Shown here piece after piece: positions 36,765 to 47,538 of a DNA stretch of 53,088 bases. This stretch comes from an uncultured Bacilli bacterium (GTDB lineage: Bacteria > Bacillota_I > Bacilli_A > RF39 > UBA660), in contig CANQFJ010000009.1 in the NCBI GenBank assembly GCA_947598485.1, positions 1 through 53,088 on the forward strand, in the 5' to 3' direction. Every line of letters starts with the position of its first letter. Within the stretch, counting starts at the first letter, position 1. The position numbers were made by a program, and so were the translations under genes. Below the pieces are notes generated by a model. It was not told the origin of the DNA. It did not search any database and worked only from the letters and a program-made list of their open reading frames with translations.

Positions 36765-37061
36765 ATGAATATGCAACAAATTATGGCGCAAGCTCAAAGA
36801 ATGCAAAAAGATATAATGGCTAAAAAAGGCCAAATTGATGCCATGGACTTTGAGGGAAAATCCGATTGGGTAAGTATAAAGTTCAAAGGTAATAGAGAGG
36901 TTAAATCTGTAGAAATATTATCTGATGATGCCTTTAACGCTGAAAACAAAGAAATTTTGGCTGATATGATTATGCTTGCGATAAAAGATGGTTTAGATAA
37001 GATAGAGAAGGAAACAGAGTCTAAATTAGGAGCTTATTCTGAAATGGGCGGCTTATTATAA
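36765..37061 (+). CDS. YbaB/EbfC family nucleoid-associated protein
   Basis: 98 aa MNMQQIMAQAQRMQKDIMAKKG; between dnaX and recR. Confidence 0.95.
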   Translation: MNMQQIMAQAQRMQKDIMAKKGQIDAMDFEGKSDWVSIKFKGNREVKSVEILSDDAFNAENKEILADMIMLAIKDGLDKIEKETESKLGAYSEMGGLL

Positions 37062-37063
37062 TT

Positions 37064-37663
37064 ATGGTCTACCCGGGCAGTTTAGAAAAATTAATATCAT
37101 TTTATAAAAAATTACCAACTATAGGAGAAAAAAGTGCTGAGAGATTAGCTTTAGCTACGTTAGATTTAGATGATGAAGAAGTAAGTGATTTTTCAAGCAA
37201 CTTACTTTTAGCTAAACAAAAACTTCATCCATGTCCTGTATGTCATAATTTAACTGATCAAGAGACTTGTCCAATTTGTAGCGACAACACAAGAAACCAT
37301 AACCTTATTTGTGTCATTGAGGATTACAAAAGCGTTTTTTCTTTTGAAAAAGCCGGAAATTATAAAGGCGTTTATCATGTGTTAAATGGGCTGATATCTC
37401 CTGTTAATAATGTAGGACCTGAAGATATTACAATTGCATCATTAATTAAAAGAGTTGAGTCATTAGATAATCCTGAACTAATCCTTGCATTAAAATCTTC
37501 TATTGAAGGAGAAACAACTACTTTATATATAAAGAAAATTTTTGAGAAAAAGAATGTAACTATTTCCAGATTATCATATGGCTTACCGATGGGTGCAGAA
37601 ATTGAATATTTAGATGTTTTAACTCTTGATAAGGCACTCGAAGATCGTAAGAAAATAGCATAA
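37064..37663 (+). CDS. recR: Recombination protein RecR
   Basis: LPTIGEKSAERLAL; CPVCHNLTDQETCPICSD zinc finger; Toprim. Confidence 0.97.
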   Translation: MVYPGSLEKLISFYKKLPTIGEKSAERLALATLDLDDEEVSDFSSNLLLAKQKLHPCPVCHNLTDQETCPICSDNTRNHNLICVIEDYKSVFSFEKAGNYKGVYHVLNGLISPVNNVGPEDITIASLIKRVESLDNPELILALKSSIEGETTTLYIKKIFEKKNVTISRLSYGLPMGAEIEYLDVLTLDKALEDRKKIA

Positions 37664-37703
37664 TAATTTAAATTAAAGCATATATTTTACTAGCGAGGAG
37701 AAA

Positions 37704-37886
37704 ATGGAGAAAGTTTTCACAATTATAAAACGCGTAATTATAACTATTCTTATGCTATATGCTTTAAATTTAATGATATCTTCTTTAAATATTATGATAC
37801 CTATTAACATCGTAAATGTAGCATTTGTGACTATTTTTGGCATCCCAGGGATACTGGTGCTAGCTATTTTAGTTTTAGTTTTATAA
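37704..37886 (+). CDS. BofA-like pro-sigmaK processing inhibitor family
   Basis: 60-aa, two hydrophobic segments, NIVNVAFVTIFGIPGILVLAIL; downstream of recR as bofA is in B. subtilis. Confidence 0.7.
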   Translation: MEKVFTIIKRVIITILMLYALNLMISSLNIMIPINIVNVAFVTIFGIPGILVLAILVLVL

Positions 37887-37894
37887 GGAGTGAC

Positions 37895-38710
37895 GTGGAG
37901 CAAGAAATATTTAACAATTTATTAACAATTTTTCGTGAGAATAAATTAGCTCACGCTTATTTGTTTGAAACAAAAAATGTTGATAAATGTTATGATGATG
38001 TGATTTTATTAATAAAGAAAATGGTTTGTTCTTTAGAATATAGTGATAATTGTAATAAATGTGCAAAATGCCATTTAATAGACGAAAGGACTATGCCATC
38101 GGTAGTCACTATAGAGCCAAGTGGAAAAATGATTAAAACTGAAAGTATAAATAATCTTAAAAAAGCTTTTAGTAGTATGCCAACATATACATCTCATAAT
38201 TTTTATATTATAAAATATCCCGAAAAAATGAATGATACTTCATATAATAAAATGCTTAAATTTCTTGAAGAGCCTGAAGATAATATTATAGGTTTCTTTA
38301 TTTCTTCTAATAAAGATAGTGTGGCAAGTACTATTCTAAGTAGATGTGAACTAATAAAGATAACCGATGAAAATGGTTTTTCCCAAGGTAATCTATCTGA
38401 TGAAGAATATGAAGAATGTACAAGGATTTCAAAAGAATATTTTACAATGCTTGAGGCTCATGAAAAAAATATTTCTTGGTATAATACCACTACGGTTTTA
38501 AAACAACTACCAACTCAAGAACAAATTGTATGTTTCTTAAATTTAATATATAATATTTATGAACTTAAGTTTCATGAAACAAAAGACTTTAAAATCGTAA
38601 AGAAGCTTAAGATAATTGAAAAATACTTATCTCAGCTAAATTATAATGTAAATATAAGTTTGCTTTTAGATAGTTTTGCAGTAGAAATGGGTGAAGTAGA
38701 TGAATTATAA
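37895..38710 (+). CDS. holB: DNA polymerase III delta' subunit
   Basis: AHAYLFE, CNKCAKCHLI zinc motif, NKMLKFLEEPEDNIIGFFISSN, SRCELIKI. Confidence 0.85.
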   Translation: MEQEIFNNLLTIFRENKLAHAYLFETKNVDKCYDDVILLIKKMVCSLEYSDNCNKCAKCHLIDERTMPSVVTIEPSGKMIKTESINNLKKAFSSMPTYTSHNFYIIKYPEKMNDTSYNKMLKFLEEPEDNIIGFFISSNKDSVASTILSRCELIKITDENGFSQGNLSDEEYEECTRISKEYFTMLEAHEKNISWYNTTTVLKQLPTQEQIVCFLNLIYNIYELKFHETKDFKIVKKLKIIEKYLSQLNYNVNISLLLDSFAVEMGEVDEL

Positions 38711-39491
38711 AGTATATTCTGTATTATTTAAAAATACTGTTAAGCCTTATAGTTTTAAAGCTAATTTTGAAGCCAAAATAGATGACAATGTTATCGTAGA
38801 AACGGAGAAAGGGCTTCAATATGGTAGAGTAGTCGCAGAAAAGCCATTACCCGAAAATATTGAAGAATTAAAAGATATAATTAGAATTGCCACGCCTGAA
38901 GATGATGAAATATACTATAAAAATTTAAAAGATAGCATAAGTGCAATAAAAAAATGCAAGGAATTTATTAAAGAATTAAATTTGGAAATGTCTATTATCA
39001 ATGCTAGTTTTAACTTTGATAGAAGTCAACTATTATTTAATTTTTCCGCTGATGATCGAGTAGATTTTAGAGAACTTACCCGCAAGCTTGCCAATGTATA
39101 TCGTACAAGAATTGAACTGCATCAAATTGGCTCAAGAGATAAAGCAAAACTCATCGGAGGAGTAGGAATATGTGGTCGTCAATTGTGTTGCTCTAAATTT
39201 TTAAATCAAATAGAATCCATTTCAATTACTAAGGCTAAAAATCAAAACCTTGCACTTAATCCAAGTAAAATCAATGGGACATGTGGTCGTTTATTATGCT
39301 GTCTATGTTATGAAGAAGAAGAGTACTTACAAGCCTCTAAAGGATTAATGCCCGTGGGTAGCATCATTAAAGTTGATGGCAAAGAAGGAACAATTACAAG
39401 CATAGATATTTTGAATAGAACATATAAAGTTCTCGTCGGAGATGAAAAGATCGAGATTAAGGCAGATGAATTAGATGCAAGTAAAAAATGA
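38700..39491 (+). CDS. ricT: PSP1-domain protein RicT (YaaT)
   Basis: TEKGLQYGRVV; CGRQLCCSKFL and CGRLLCCLCYEEEEY cysteine motifs. Confidence 0.9.
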   Translation: MNYKVYSVLFKNTVKPYSFKANFEAKIDDNVIVETEKGLQYGRVVAEKPLPENIEELKDIIRIATPEDDEIYYKNLKDSISAIKKCKEFIKELNLEMSIINASFNFDRSQLLFNFSADDRVDFRELTRKLANVYRTRIELHQIGSRDKAKLIGGVGICGRQLCCSKFLNQIESISITKAKNQNLALNPSKINGTCGRLLCCLCYEEEEYLQASKGLMPVGSIIKVDGKEGTITSIDILNRTYKVLVGDEKIEIKADELDASKK

Positions 39492-40185
39492 TCTATTTGA
39501 CTACGAAAACAGATATATTTATCAAGATAGTGAGTATTTTAAGTTTTCTCTAGATTCCATTCTTTTGGCAGAATATGTTGATGTAAAAAAAGAGGGAATA
39601 ATTCTTGATATGTGTTCAGGGAATATGGCTATTCCCCTTATTTTATCTAAGTATACAAAATCTCCTATAATTGGTTTTGAAATTCAAAATAAGGTTTATA
39701 ATCTAGGGTATAATTCTATAAAACTTAATAAACTTGATTCTCAGTTAACAATAATCAATGATGATGTAAAAAATATCGGTAATTATTATCCTGCCGAATA
39801 CTTTGATACAGTTGTATGTAATCCGCCTTTTTTTAAAACTAAGGAAAACTCATATATCAACAAAAACGAAGAAAAAAGTATCGCAAGACATGAAATAAGT
39901 CTTTCTTTGGAAGATATATTTCGCATAAGTAAAACTTATTTAAAAAATAAAGGTAGTCTTTATATAGTTCATCGTGCAGAAAGGCTTGATGAATTAATAA
40001 TTTTGGCCAATAAATATCAAATTAATATTAAAAATATTGAGCTTATATCTACTAAAGAGGGATCTGCTCCCCGCATTGTTTTGGTTAAAGCTGTAAAAAA
40101 TAGTAATAATGGAGTTAAAATAGGTAAGCCTATTTGCATATATGGCTTAAAAACATATAAAAATATCTTTAAGGAGGTAGCATGA
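39475..40185 (+). CDS. tRNA1(Val) (adenine(37)-N6)-methyltransferase-like (TrmN6/YabB)
   Basis: LDMCSGNMAIPLILSK and NPPFFK motifs; synteny with yabB. Confidence 0.85.
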   Translation: MQVKNDLFDYENRYIYQDSEYFKFSLDSILLAEYVDVKKEGIILDMCSGNMAIPLILSKYTKSPIIGFEIQNKVYNLGYNSIKLNKLDSQLTIINDDVKNIGNYYPAEYFDTVVCNPPFFKTKENSYINKNEEKSIARHEISLSLEDIFRISKTYLKNKGSLYIVHRAERLDELIILANKYQINIKNIELISTKEGSAPRIVLVKAVKNSNNGVKIGKPICIYGLKTYKNIFKEVA

Positions 40186-40727
40186 AACTAATCGTAGGAA
40201 TTGGTAATCCTGGCAAAGAATATGAAAATACTAGACATAATGTCGGTTTTATTATCTTAAATAACTATGATAAAAACTTAAAATGGCGAAAGGATAAAGA
40301 TGCTGAGATAGCCGAAACATCCGTTAATGGCGAAAAAGTATTACTAGTTAAACCTTTAACTTATGTTAATTTATCTGGAAATGCTGTATCAAGAATAGCT
40401 AACTTTTATAAAATTTCTTGTGAAGACATCCTAGTAATTCATGATGATTTAGATTTACCTTCATCTTCATTTCGTTTGAAATTCAACTCTTCTTCCGGAG
40501 GACATAATGGAATTAAAAGTATTATTAATTCATTAAAAACGCAAAGTTTTTCTCAATTAAAGGTAGGAATAGGCAGCAATAAAAGTTACGATACTAAGGA
40601 CTATGTTCTTTCAAAGCTTAGTAAAGAAGAGCTTAATTATTTGCAAGATACAATATTTAAAGAAATAATTGATTCTTTTGTTATAAAGGGGATACAGTTC
40701 ACAATGAATCAATATAATGGAGTATGA
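40182..40727 (+). CDS. pth: Peptidyl-tRNA hydrolase
   Basis: MKLIVGIGNPGKEYENTRHNVGF; HDDLDLP; GGHNGIKSI. Confidence 0.97.
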   Translation: MKLIVGIGNPGKEYENTRHNVGFIILNNYDKNLKWRKDKDAEIAETSVNGEKVLLVKPLTYVNLSGNAVSRIANFYKISCEDILVIHDDLDLPSSSFRLKFNSSSGGHNGIKSIINSLKTQSFSQLKVGIGSNKSYDTKDYVLSKLSKEELNYLQDTIFKEIIDSFVIKGIQFTMNQYNGV

Positions 40728-43700
40728 TGGAAGATTTAGCACAATATTTTAAATACGATGATAATACTGTTACATGTGGTTTAACTAATGAGTTAAATGT
40801 TTTTTATGTGCTAAATTTATTTAATAAAGAAAAGCAAAATATAATTGTTTTAACATCATCTTTATATGAAGCTAATAACTACTATAATCTTTTTCAAACC
40901 TATACTAGCGATGTCCTACTATTTATAAACGATGACTTCATTTCTACAATGATTAAAGCTTCCTCTCCTGAATTAAAACTTACAAGATTAAATACCTTAG
41001 AAAAGCTTGAAGATGGTCCTCACATAATAGTTACTAATTTAATGGCTTTTTTAAAGTATTTGCCTTCCGTAAAAGAATCAAGTCAAAGACATGTAGCAAT
41101 TGAAAAAAACATGGTAATAAAAAGAGAAGATTTAGTAAACTTACTTATCCAAAATGGTTATCACAAAGACGTATTAACAAACTATACAGGTGAATTTTCT
41201 GTTCGGGGATTAATAGTAGATGTTTTCTTAATAAATGAAGAGCATCCCATAAGAATTGAATTTGATGATAATACAGTAGAAAGTATTCGTTATTTCAATG
41301 AAAGTACACAAACCTCATTGAAAGAGATTGATAAAGTAGTTATTAAACCTGTTGATGAAATTTTGGATACCCAAAAAAGTTCTATATATGATTATGCGCA
41401 AAAGCCCGTTGTTGTAAAAATTGATAGTCCACAGATAATGGCATCCTATCGGCAAATTCAAGAAGACTTAATGACATATTACAAAGAAAATAATAATGAA
41501 AAGATAATGTTTGATTTGGAAGAAATTAATATCCAAAAAGAATTATGTTTAAACAACTTTCAAACTGCTAAAAGCGATTTTGTAGTTAACTGCTCTAGTA
41601 TAGAAAATTTTAATGAAAACTTTGAACTGCTTGAGAAAAATGTGGCTAAATGGCAAAAAGAGAATAAGAATGTTATATTTTGTCTTTCTGGCATCCCTCA
41701 GATTAGAAAAATAAGAGAATTATTACCAAATGTTACAGTAAAAAATGTTAAGATAAATCATGGCTTTATCATTGGTAACTTAGTAGTTATTGGGGAATAT
41801 GATATTGAAAATGTTAAACATGAATATAAATATCAAAATAACTTTTATGGGGGCAAAAAGATAACTAATTATAATGAACTGGAAAAAGGAGACTATGTTA
41901 TTCACATTTCTCATGGCATTGGAATTTATAAAGGCCTTGCAACTTTAACTAAAAATGGTGTAAAAAAAGATTATATTCAGTTATTGTATCTTAATAATGA
42001 TAAGATTTATGTTCCAGTAGAGAAAATAAGTAATATTTATAAATATTCTGATAAAGATGGAGCCACTCCTAAGTTAAATAAATTAAATTCTACAACATGG
42101 CTTAAAACTCGTAATTATGTACGAAAAAAGATTGAGGACATATCAGGAGAACTTATGGAACTTTATAAAGCTAGAGCTTTAATTAAATCTCCTAAATATC
42201 GTTCTTATGAAGAGGAAGAAATATTTGCTAATTCTTTCCCTTATCCTTTAACAGAAGATCAACAAAAAAGCATTAATGATATATATAATGACTTATCATC
42301 AGATCATCCTATGGATCGTCTTTTATGTGGCGATGTAGGATTTGGTAAAACTGAAGTTGCTTTAAGAACAATGTTTAGAACTATTTTAAATAACGCCCAA
42401 GTAATGTACCTATGTCCAACCACAATCTTATCAAGACAACAATATAATGTTGCTAAAGCGCGTTTTGCATCCTGGCCAATTGAGATAGCTTTACTTAATA
42501 GATTTACGCCTTCCAAAGAGGTAAAAAGAATATATGAAGATTTAGAAAAAGGAAAAATAGATATCGTTTTTGGTACTCATAAGTTATTAAACGATGAAAT
42601 TAAATGTAAAAACTTAGGTCTTATGGTTGTTGATGAGGAGCAAAGATTTGGGGTTAAACATAAAGAAAAAATTAAGGAAATGAAAAAAGATATAAACGTC
42701 TTAACTTTGTCTGCAACCCCAATTCCACGAACATTAAAAATGGCTTTATCTGGTCTAAGAGACTTATCAATAATTGATACTCCTCCAAAGAATCGATATC
42801 CTGTTCAAACTTATGTTGTAAGTGAAGATGATTTAATATTAAAGGATGCTATATATAAAGAGCTATCTCGGAATGGCCAAGTATTTATTTTATATAATAG
42901 CGTGGAAAACATTGAAAAAAAAGCGGACCATATCCGTAGCCTTATTCCTTCAGAAGAAGTATGTTATGCTCACGGCCAAATGAATAAAGATGAGCTTGAT
43001 AGTATTATGGATGATTTTATTAACAAGAAATTTAATATTATCGTTTGTACTACGATTATTGAAAACGGAATTGATATACCTAACGCAAATACGTTAATAG
43101 TCTATGATGCGGATCGTTTAGGTCTAGCTCAACTTTATCAACTTCGAGGACGAGTTGGTCGTAGTGATAAAATAGCTTATGCTTATTTAATGTATAATGC
43201 CTCCAAAATGCTTAATGATATAGCCATCAAAAGATTACAGGCAATCAAGGAATTTACGGAACTTGGAAGTGGTTATAAGATTGCCATGCGGGATTTATCT
43301 ATAAGAGGTTCTGGCGATATTTTTGGCTCATCGCAAGCAGGCTTTGTTGACCTTGTCGGGGTATCTTTATATACTAAAATGATTGAAGATGAAATGAAAA
43401 GAATTAAGGGAGAGCAGGTTGAGGAAGAAGATTTATCTGATCAATCTTTAATCAATATCGATACTCATATTGCCGATGAATATGTTTCTGATGAAGAAAT
43501 AAAAATAGAAATTCACCAATTAATAAATGAAATAGATTCATATGATAAATTGAATAATATTAAAAAGACTTTGGAAGATCGTTTTGGTAAAATAAGCACC
43601 AATCTTGAAAACTATATGTATGAAGAGTGGTTTGAAAAGATAGCGAAAAAACTAGGCATTAAAAATGTTAAGCAAACTGACAGATTAATAGAAATAGAAC

Positions 43701-43876
43701 TTCCTAAAGAATTAAGCTCTAAAATTGAAGGAGATAAATTATTATATGAATCAACTAGCATAAGTCGAAATTTCAATATTGCATATAAACATGAATGTAT
43801 AATTATAACTTTATATTATAAAAATTTAGAAGAGCATTTTATTAAATATATTGTACGTCTTTTGAATAGTATATAA
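40724..43876 (+). CDS. mfd: Transcription-repair coupling factor
   Basis: YVIHISHGIGIYKGL, LLCGDVGFGKTEVALR, DEEQRFGVKHKE, TRCF C-terminus. Confidence 0.97.
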   Translation: MMEDLAQYFKYDDNTVTCGLTNELNVFYVLNLFNKEKQNIIVLTSSLYEANNYYNLFQTYTSDVLLFINDDFISTMIKASSPELKLTRLNTLEKLEDGPHIIVTNLMAFLKYLPSVKESSQRHVAIEKNMVIKREDLVNLLIQNGYHKDVLTNYTGEFSVRGLIVDVFLINEEHPIRIEFDDNTVESIRYFNESTQTSLKEIDKVVIKPVDEILDTQKSSIYDYAQKPVVVKIDSPQIMASYRQIQEDLMTYYKENNNEKIMFDLEEINIQKELCLNNFQTAKSDFVVNCSSIENFNENFELLEKNVAKWQKENKNVIFCLSGIPQIRKIRELLPNVTVKNVKINHGFIIGNLVVIGEYDIENVKHEYKYQNNFYGGKKITNYNELEKGDYVIHISHGIGIYKGLATLTKNGVKKDYIQLLYLNNDKIYVPVEKISNIYKYSDKDGATPKLNKLNSTTWLKTRNYVRKKIEDISGELMELYKARALIKSPKYRSYEEEEIFANSFPYPLTEDQQKSINDIYNDLSSDHPMDRLLCGDVGFGKTEVALRTMFRTILNNAQVMYLCPTTILSRQQYNVAKARFASWPIEIALLNRFTPSKEVKRIYEDLEKGKIDIVFGTHKLLNDEIKCKNLGLMVVDEEQRFGVKHKEKIKEMKKDINVLTLSATPIPRTLKMALSGLRDLSIIDTPPKNRYPVQTYVVSEDDLILKDAIYKELSRNGQVFILYNSVENIEKKADHIRSLIPSEEVCYAHGQMNKDELDSIMDDFINKKFNIIVCTTIIENGIDIPNANTLIVYDADRLGLAQLYQLRGRVGRSDKIAYAYLMYNASKMLNDIAIKRLQAIKEFTELGSGYKIAMRDLSIRGSGDIFGSSQAGFVDLVGVSLYTKMIEDEMKRIKGEQVEEEDLSDQSLINIDTHIADEYVSDEEIKIEIHQLINEIDSYDKLNNIKKTLEDRFGKISTNLENYMYEEWFEKIAKKLGIKNVKQTDRLIEIELPKELSSKIEGDKLLYESTSISRNFNIAYKHECIIITLYYKNLEEHFIKYIVRLLNSI

Positions 43877-43915
43877 CCCTTTAATTAGACCAAACTATTA
43901 AAGGAGTGTTAATAA

Positions 43916-44416
43916 ATGAAAACGACGGGAATAGTAAGGAAAATAGATGAATTAGGAAGAATTGTAATACCTAAAGAATTAAGAGAAGTAATGGGGATAA
44001 AATCTGGTGATAATCTTTCTTTCTTAGTGGATGAGCAAAGAATAATCTTAGAAAAATATGAAATAATGGACAACTTAAAAGATAAGAGTTCTCATATAAT
44101 ATCTAGTGTAAATGATTTAGTGGATGCCTCTATATTTATTTCTGATAAAGAAAAGTTTTTAACAAAAGGAATCCTGGAAAATAAACTATTACCAGCGCAA
44201 TTTCATGATTTACTTATCGCTAGAAAAAATTATGTTTCTAAGGAAATAGAGAGAATAACTTTTGGAACTGAAGTGCTCGAAGGATATTTTCTAGCTAAAT
44301 GTTTAATTAAAGATAGTAATCCAATAGGCATATTACTTTTATATAAAAGATCAATCCTTTTAGAAGAAGACGAATTCTTTGCCAAAATAGTAAAAAATAT
44401 TATTGAAAATAGTTAA
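43916..44416 (+). CDS. spoVT: Stage V sporulation protein T (AbrB-type regulator)
   Basis: MKTTGIVRKIDELGRIVIPKELREVMGIKSGDNLSFL; GAF-like C-terminal; downstream of mfd. Confidence 0.92.
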   Translation: MKTTGIVRKIDELGRIVIPKELREVMGIKSGDNLSFLVDEQRIILEKYEIMDNLKDKSSHIISSVNDLVDASIFISDKEKFLTKGILENKLLPAQFHDLLIARKNYVSKEIERITFGTEVLEGYFLAKCLIKDSNPIGILLLYKRSILLEEDEFFAKIVKNIIENS

Positions 44417-44434
44417 AGGTTATGTTAATATGGA

Positions 44435-44635
44435 CTTACAAAAACGAAGAAAAGAAGGATTTTTATCTTAAAGTTTTATAGAAAGCTCTAGAGGATGGAA
44501 ATGAGTAAACTTAAATAATTTGTGGGTCTTGGAGTTTTTGAGGGTAATCCCCATACAGATTAGAGAGCATGATAAATCATGAATAAAGGTGGTACCGCGG
44601 ATATATTTTCGTCCTTTTGTTCATGATTTTTTTGA
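44435..44635 (+). promoter_or_regulatory. T-box leader of metG
   Basis: AAAGGTGGTACCGCGG (44585-44600), terminator helix ATCATGAA...TTCATGATTTTTTT, candidate ATG specifier in GGAAATGAGTAAAC. Confidence 0.9.
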
Positions 44636-44656
44636 TGAGAGAAAGGAATATTTATT

Positions 44657-46192
44657 ATGACAAAACCAAAATTTTATATGACTACTGCTATTGCTTACGC
44701 TTCCACTAAACCGCACATTGGTAATACATATGAAATTGTTTTAGCCGATGCAATAGCTAGATTTAAGAGATTCGAAGGCTATGATGTTTATTTTCAAACG
44801 GGAACTGATGAACATGGCGAAAAAATTGAACTTAAAGCCAAAGAAGCAGGAATGAATCCTCAAGAATATGTAGACAAGCAAGCAAATGAAGTTAAAAATA
44901 TCTGGGATGTAATGAATACTACTTATGATAATTTTGTAAGAACTACGGATAAGATGCATGAAAAAGTCGTTCAAAAAATATTTAAAAAGTTATATGACCA
45001 AGGAGATATTTATAAAAGTGAATATGAAGGACTATATTGTACTCCTTGTGAATCATTTTGGACTGAGACACAAGCTCCTAATGGTACTTGCCCAGACTGT
45101 GGCAGACCATTAAGTCCTAAAAAAGAAGAATCATACTTTTTTAAATTATCTAAATATCAAGATCGTTTAGAAAAATATATTGAAGAGCATCCCGATTTTA
45201 TTTATCCTGAATCAAGAAAAAATGAAATGATTAATAACTTTTTAAAACCAGGCCTACAAGATTTATGTGTTTCTCGTTCTTCTTTTAAATGGGGTATTCC
45301 TGTAACTTTTGATGATAAACATGTTATATATGTTTGGATTGACGCTTTAACTAATTACATTACTTTTATTGGCTATGATCCTGATGGAAGCACTGAACAG
45401 TTTAATAAACTTTGGCCTGCCGATTTACAAGTAATAGGTAAAGATATTATAAGATTCCATACTATTTATTGGCCTATTATTTTAATGGCTTTAGATTTAC
45501 CTCTTCCTAAAACTGTATATGGGCATCCATGGTTACTATTTGATAATGATAAAATGAGTAAAAGCAAGGGAAATGTATTATATGCTGATGATTTAGTAAA
45601 AGAATTTGGTGTAGACCGGGTAAGATATTATTTACTTCATGAGATTCCTTATGCTAATGATGGAAGTATTACTAAAGAATTATTAATTGAGAAGTCCAAT
45701 AATGATTTATCTAATATTTTAGGTAACTTGGTAACAAGAACGGTTTCGATGGCTAATAAATATTTTGATGGTGTAATCTCTAACCCAAAAGTAAATGAAG
45801 AAATAGATGATAATTTAATACAAAGTGTTAGCACTTTAGCAGATGAAGTTAGTAGAAAAATGGATGAATGCAAAGTAGCAGAAGCAATCGATTTAATAAT
45901 GAATGTTTTAAAAAAATGCAATAAATATATTGATGAAACAACCCCTTGGGCTTTAGCTAAAGGGGTAAATAAGGAAGATAGATTAAAAACAGTTATTTAC
46001 AATTTAATTGAAAGCATTAGAATTTGTGCTTTGTTATTATCAGCATTTATACCTGAAACAGCAGAAAAAATATTAAATAATATATGTGCTAAATCTTTCG
46101 ACTATTCCTCTGCCAAAACTTTTGGCTTAACTGCAGATAATACAAAGATAGGTAGCCCTGAAATAATTTTCGAAAGGATTGTCGAAAAATAA
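44657..46192 (+). CDS. metG: Methionyl-tRNA synthetase
   Basis: HIGNTYEIVLADAIARFKR; CTPCESFW...CPDCGRP zinc knuckle; KMSKSKGN. Confidence 0.98.
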   Translation: MTKPKFYMTTAIAYASTKPHIGNTYEIVLADAIARFKRFEGYDVYFQTGTDEHGEKIELKAKEAGMNPQEYVDKQANEVKNIWDVMNTTYDNFVRTTDKMHEKVVQKIFKKLYDQGDIYKSEYEGLYCTPCESFWTETQAPNGTCPDCGRPLSPKKEESYFFKLSKYQDRLEKYIEEHPDFIYPESRKNEMINNFLKPGLQDLCVSRSSFKWGIPVTFDDKHVIYVWIDALTNYITFIGYDPDGSTEQFNKLWPADLQVIGKDIIRFHTIYWPIILMALDLPLPKTVYGHPWLLFDNDKMSKSKGNVLYADDLVKEFGVDRVRYYLLHEIPYANDGSITKELLIEKSNNDLSNILGNLVTRTVSMANKYFDGVISNPKVNEEIDDNLIQSVSTLADEVSRKMDECKVAEAIDLIMNVLKKCNKYIDETTPWALAKGVNKEDRLKTVIYNLIESIRICALLLSAFIPETAEKILNNICAKSFDYSSAKTFGLTADNTKIGSPEIIFERIVEK

Positions 46193-46951
46193 ATGTTTAT
46201 CGATAGTCATTGCCATCTTGAAGATGAGTATTATCAAGATATTGATAAAGTTCTCGAAGATAGTAAAAAAATGGGAATAACAACGTTTATAACCGCGGGA
46301 ACAAATGGTATAACAAATAAGGAAGCCATCCAAAAAGCTCGAAATTATAAAGATATCTATGCTTGTGTAGGAATCCATCCTGAGTTTCAAGATAATTATA
46401 CAGATGAAGACCTCGAATCATTAAAGGAATATATAAAAAATGATAAAGTAGTAGCAATTGGAGAAATAGGCCTTGATTATCATTATGAAGGATATGATAA
46501 AGAAAAACAAATAAATCTTTTAAATAAACAATTAACAATTGCCCAAGATTATCACATGCCTGTTGTAATTCATAGTAGAGATGCAACTGAAGATACTATT
46601 AATGTCTTAAAAAAGTATAATTTGAAAGGCGTTATTCATAGTTTCTCTGGTTCAAAAGAAAGTGCTCAAATATATATAAAAATGGGATATAAATTAGGCA
46701 TAAACGGAGTAGTAACTTTTAAAAACGCTCATATAAAAGAAGTTATAAAAGATCTTGGTTTAGAACATTTTATTTTAGAAACTGATAGCCCATTTCTTAC
46801 TCCCGTTCCTTTAAGAGGAACCCAAAATATTCCTGGCAATATTAAGTATGTAGCCGATTTCTTAAGTGAGTATTTAGGTATGTCTTGTGAAGAGATATCA
46901 AAGATTACCAAAGAAAACACTTATAGAATTTTTGACAAGCTTAATAACTAA
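46193..46951 (+). CDS. tatD: TatD family metal-dependent DNase
   Basis: MFIDSHCHLEDEYY; GEIGLDYHY; HSFSGS; ETDSPFLTP. Confidence 0.96.
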   Translation: MFIDSHCHLEDEYYQDIDKVLEDSKKMGITTFITAGTNGITNKEAIQKARNYKDIYACVGIHPEFQDNYTDEDLESLKEYIKNDKVVAIGEIGLDYHYEGYDKEKQINLLNKQLTIAQDYHMPVVIHSRDATEDTINVLKKYNLKGVIHSFSGSKESAQIYIKMGYKLGINGVVTFKNAHIKEVIKDLGLEHFILETDSPFLTPVPLRGTQNIPGNIKYVADFLSEYLGMSCEEISKITKENTYRIFDKLNN

Positions 46952-46989
46952 TGCTATAATACACTTATACTGAAGGGTACGAGGTTTAA

Positions 46990-47538
46990 ATGGTAAAAAA
47001 TATATTTAAATTTCTAAAACTAACAATATTATGTACAGTAGTTTTTGCTTCTTCATCAAAAGTTAATATATATGAAGCAAAAGTAACTAATAATAATTTG
47101 AACAAGGCTGTTAATTTAACAACCATGGCTCAAAAAGTAGATGAGTTTGATTATGATGCCCTTTATAGTGCTAAAAATACCTATACTGGGGACTTAACCG
47201 GTTATGTATATAATTGTCCTGCTTGCTCCGGAAGACTTGCCTGTATGGCCGATTTAGATTTATCAGATGGTACCACAACATATAATGATGAAGTCTATGG
47301 TGAAGTAAGAATCGTGGCTTCAAGTGCCAATTTACCATGTGGAACAATAGTTAGATTTAATGCTCCAACGATATCTAGTGATCCTGTATTAGCTATAGTT
47401 CTGGATCGTGGTGTCACGGGCAATTCTTTAGATTTATTAAGTGAAAACGTAGATTATGCTATAAGACATGTAGGAAGATTTCCCATTACCTATGATGTTA
47501 TAAGAGATGGCTGGGAAACTGTAAGTTATGCAAGCTAA
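46990..47538 (+). CDS. 3D (Asp-Asp-Asp) domain cell-wall protein, secreted
   Basis: Signal-like N-terminus; LTGYVYNCPACSGRLACMADLDLSDGTTTY...LPCGTIVRFN...VLDRGVTGNSLDLL; occupies yabE position. Confidence 0.8.
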   Translation: MVKNIFKFLKLTILCTVVFASSSKVNIYEAKVTNNNLNKAVNLTTMAQKVDEFDYDALYSAKNTYTGDLTGYVYNCPACSGRLACMADLDLSDGTTTYNDEVYGEVRIVASSANLPCGTIVRFNAPTISSDPVLAIVLDRGVTGNSLDLLSENVDYAIRHVGRFPITYDVIRDGWETVSYAS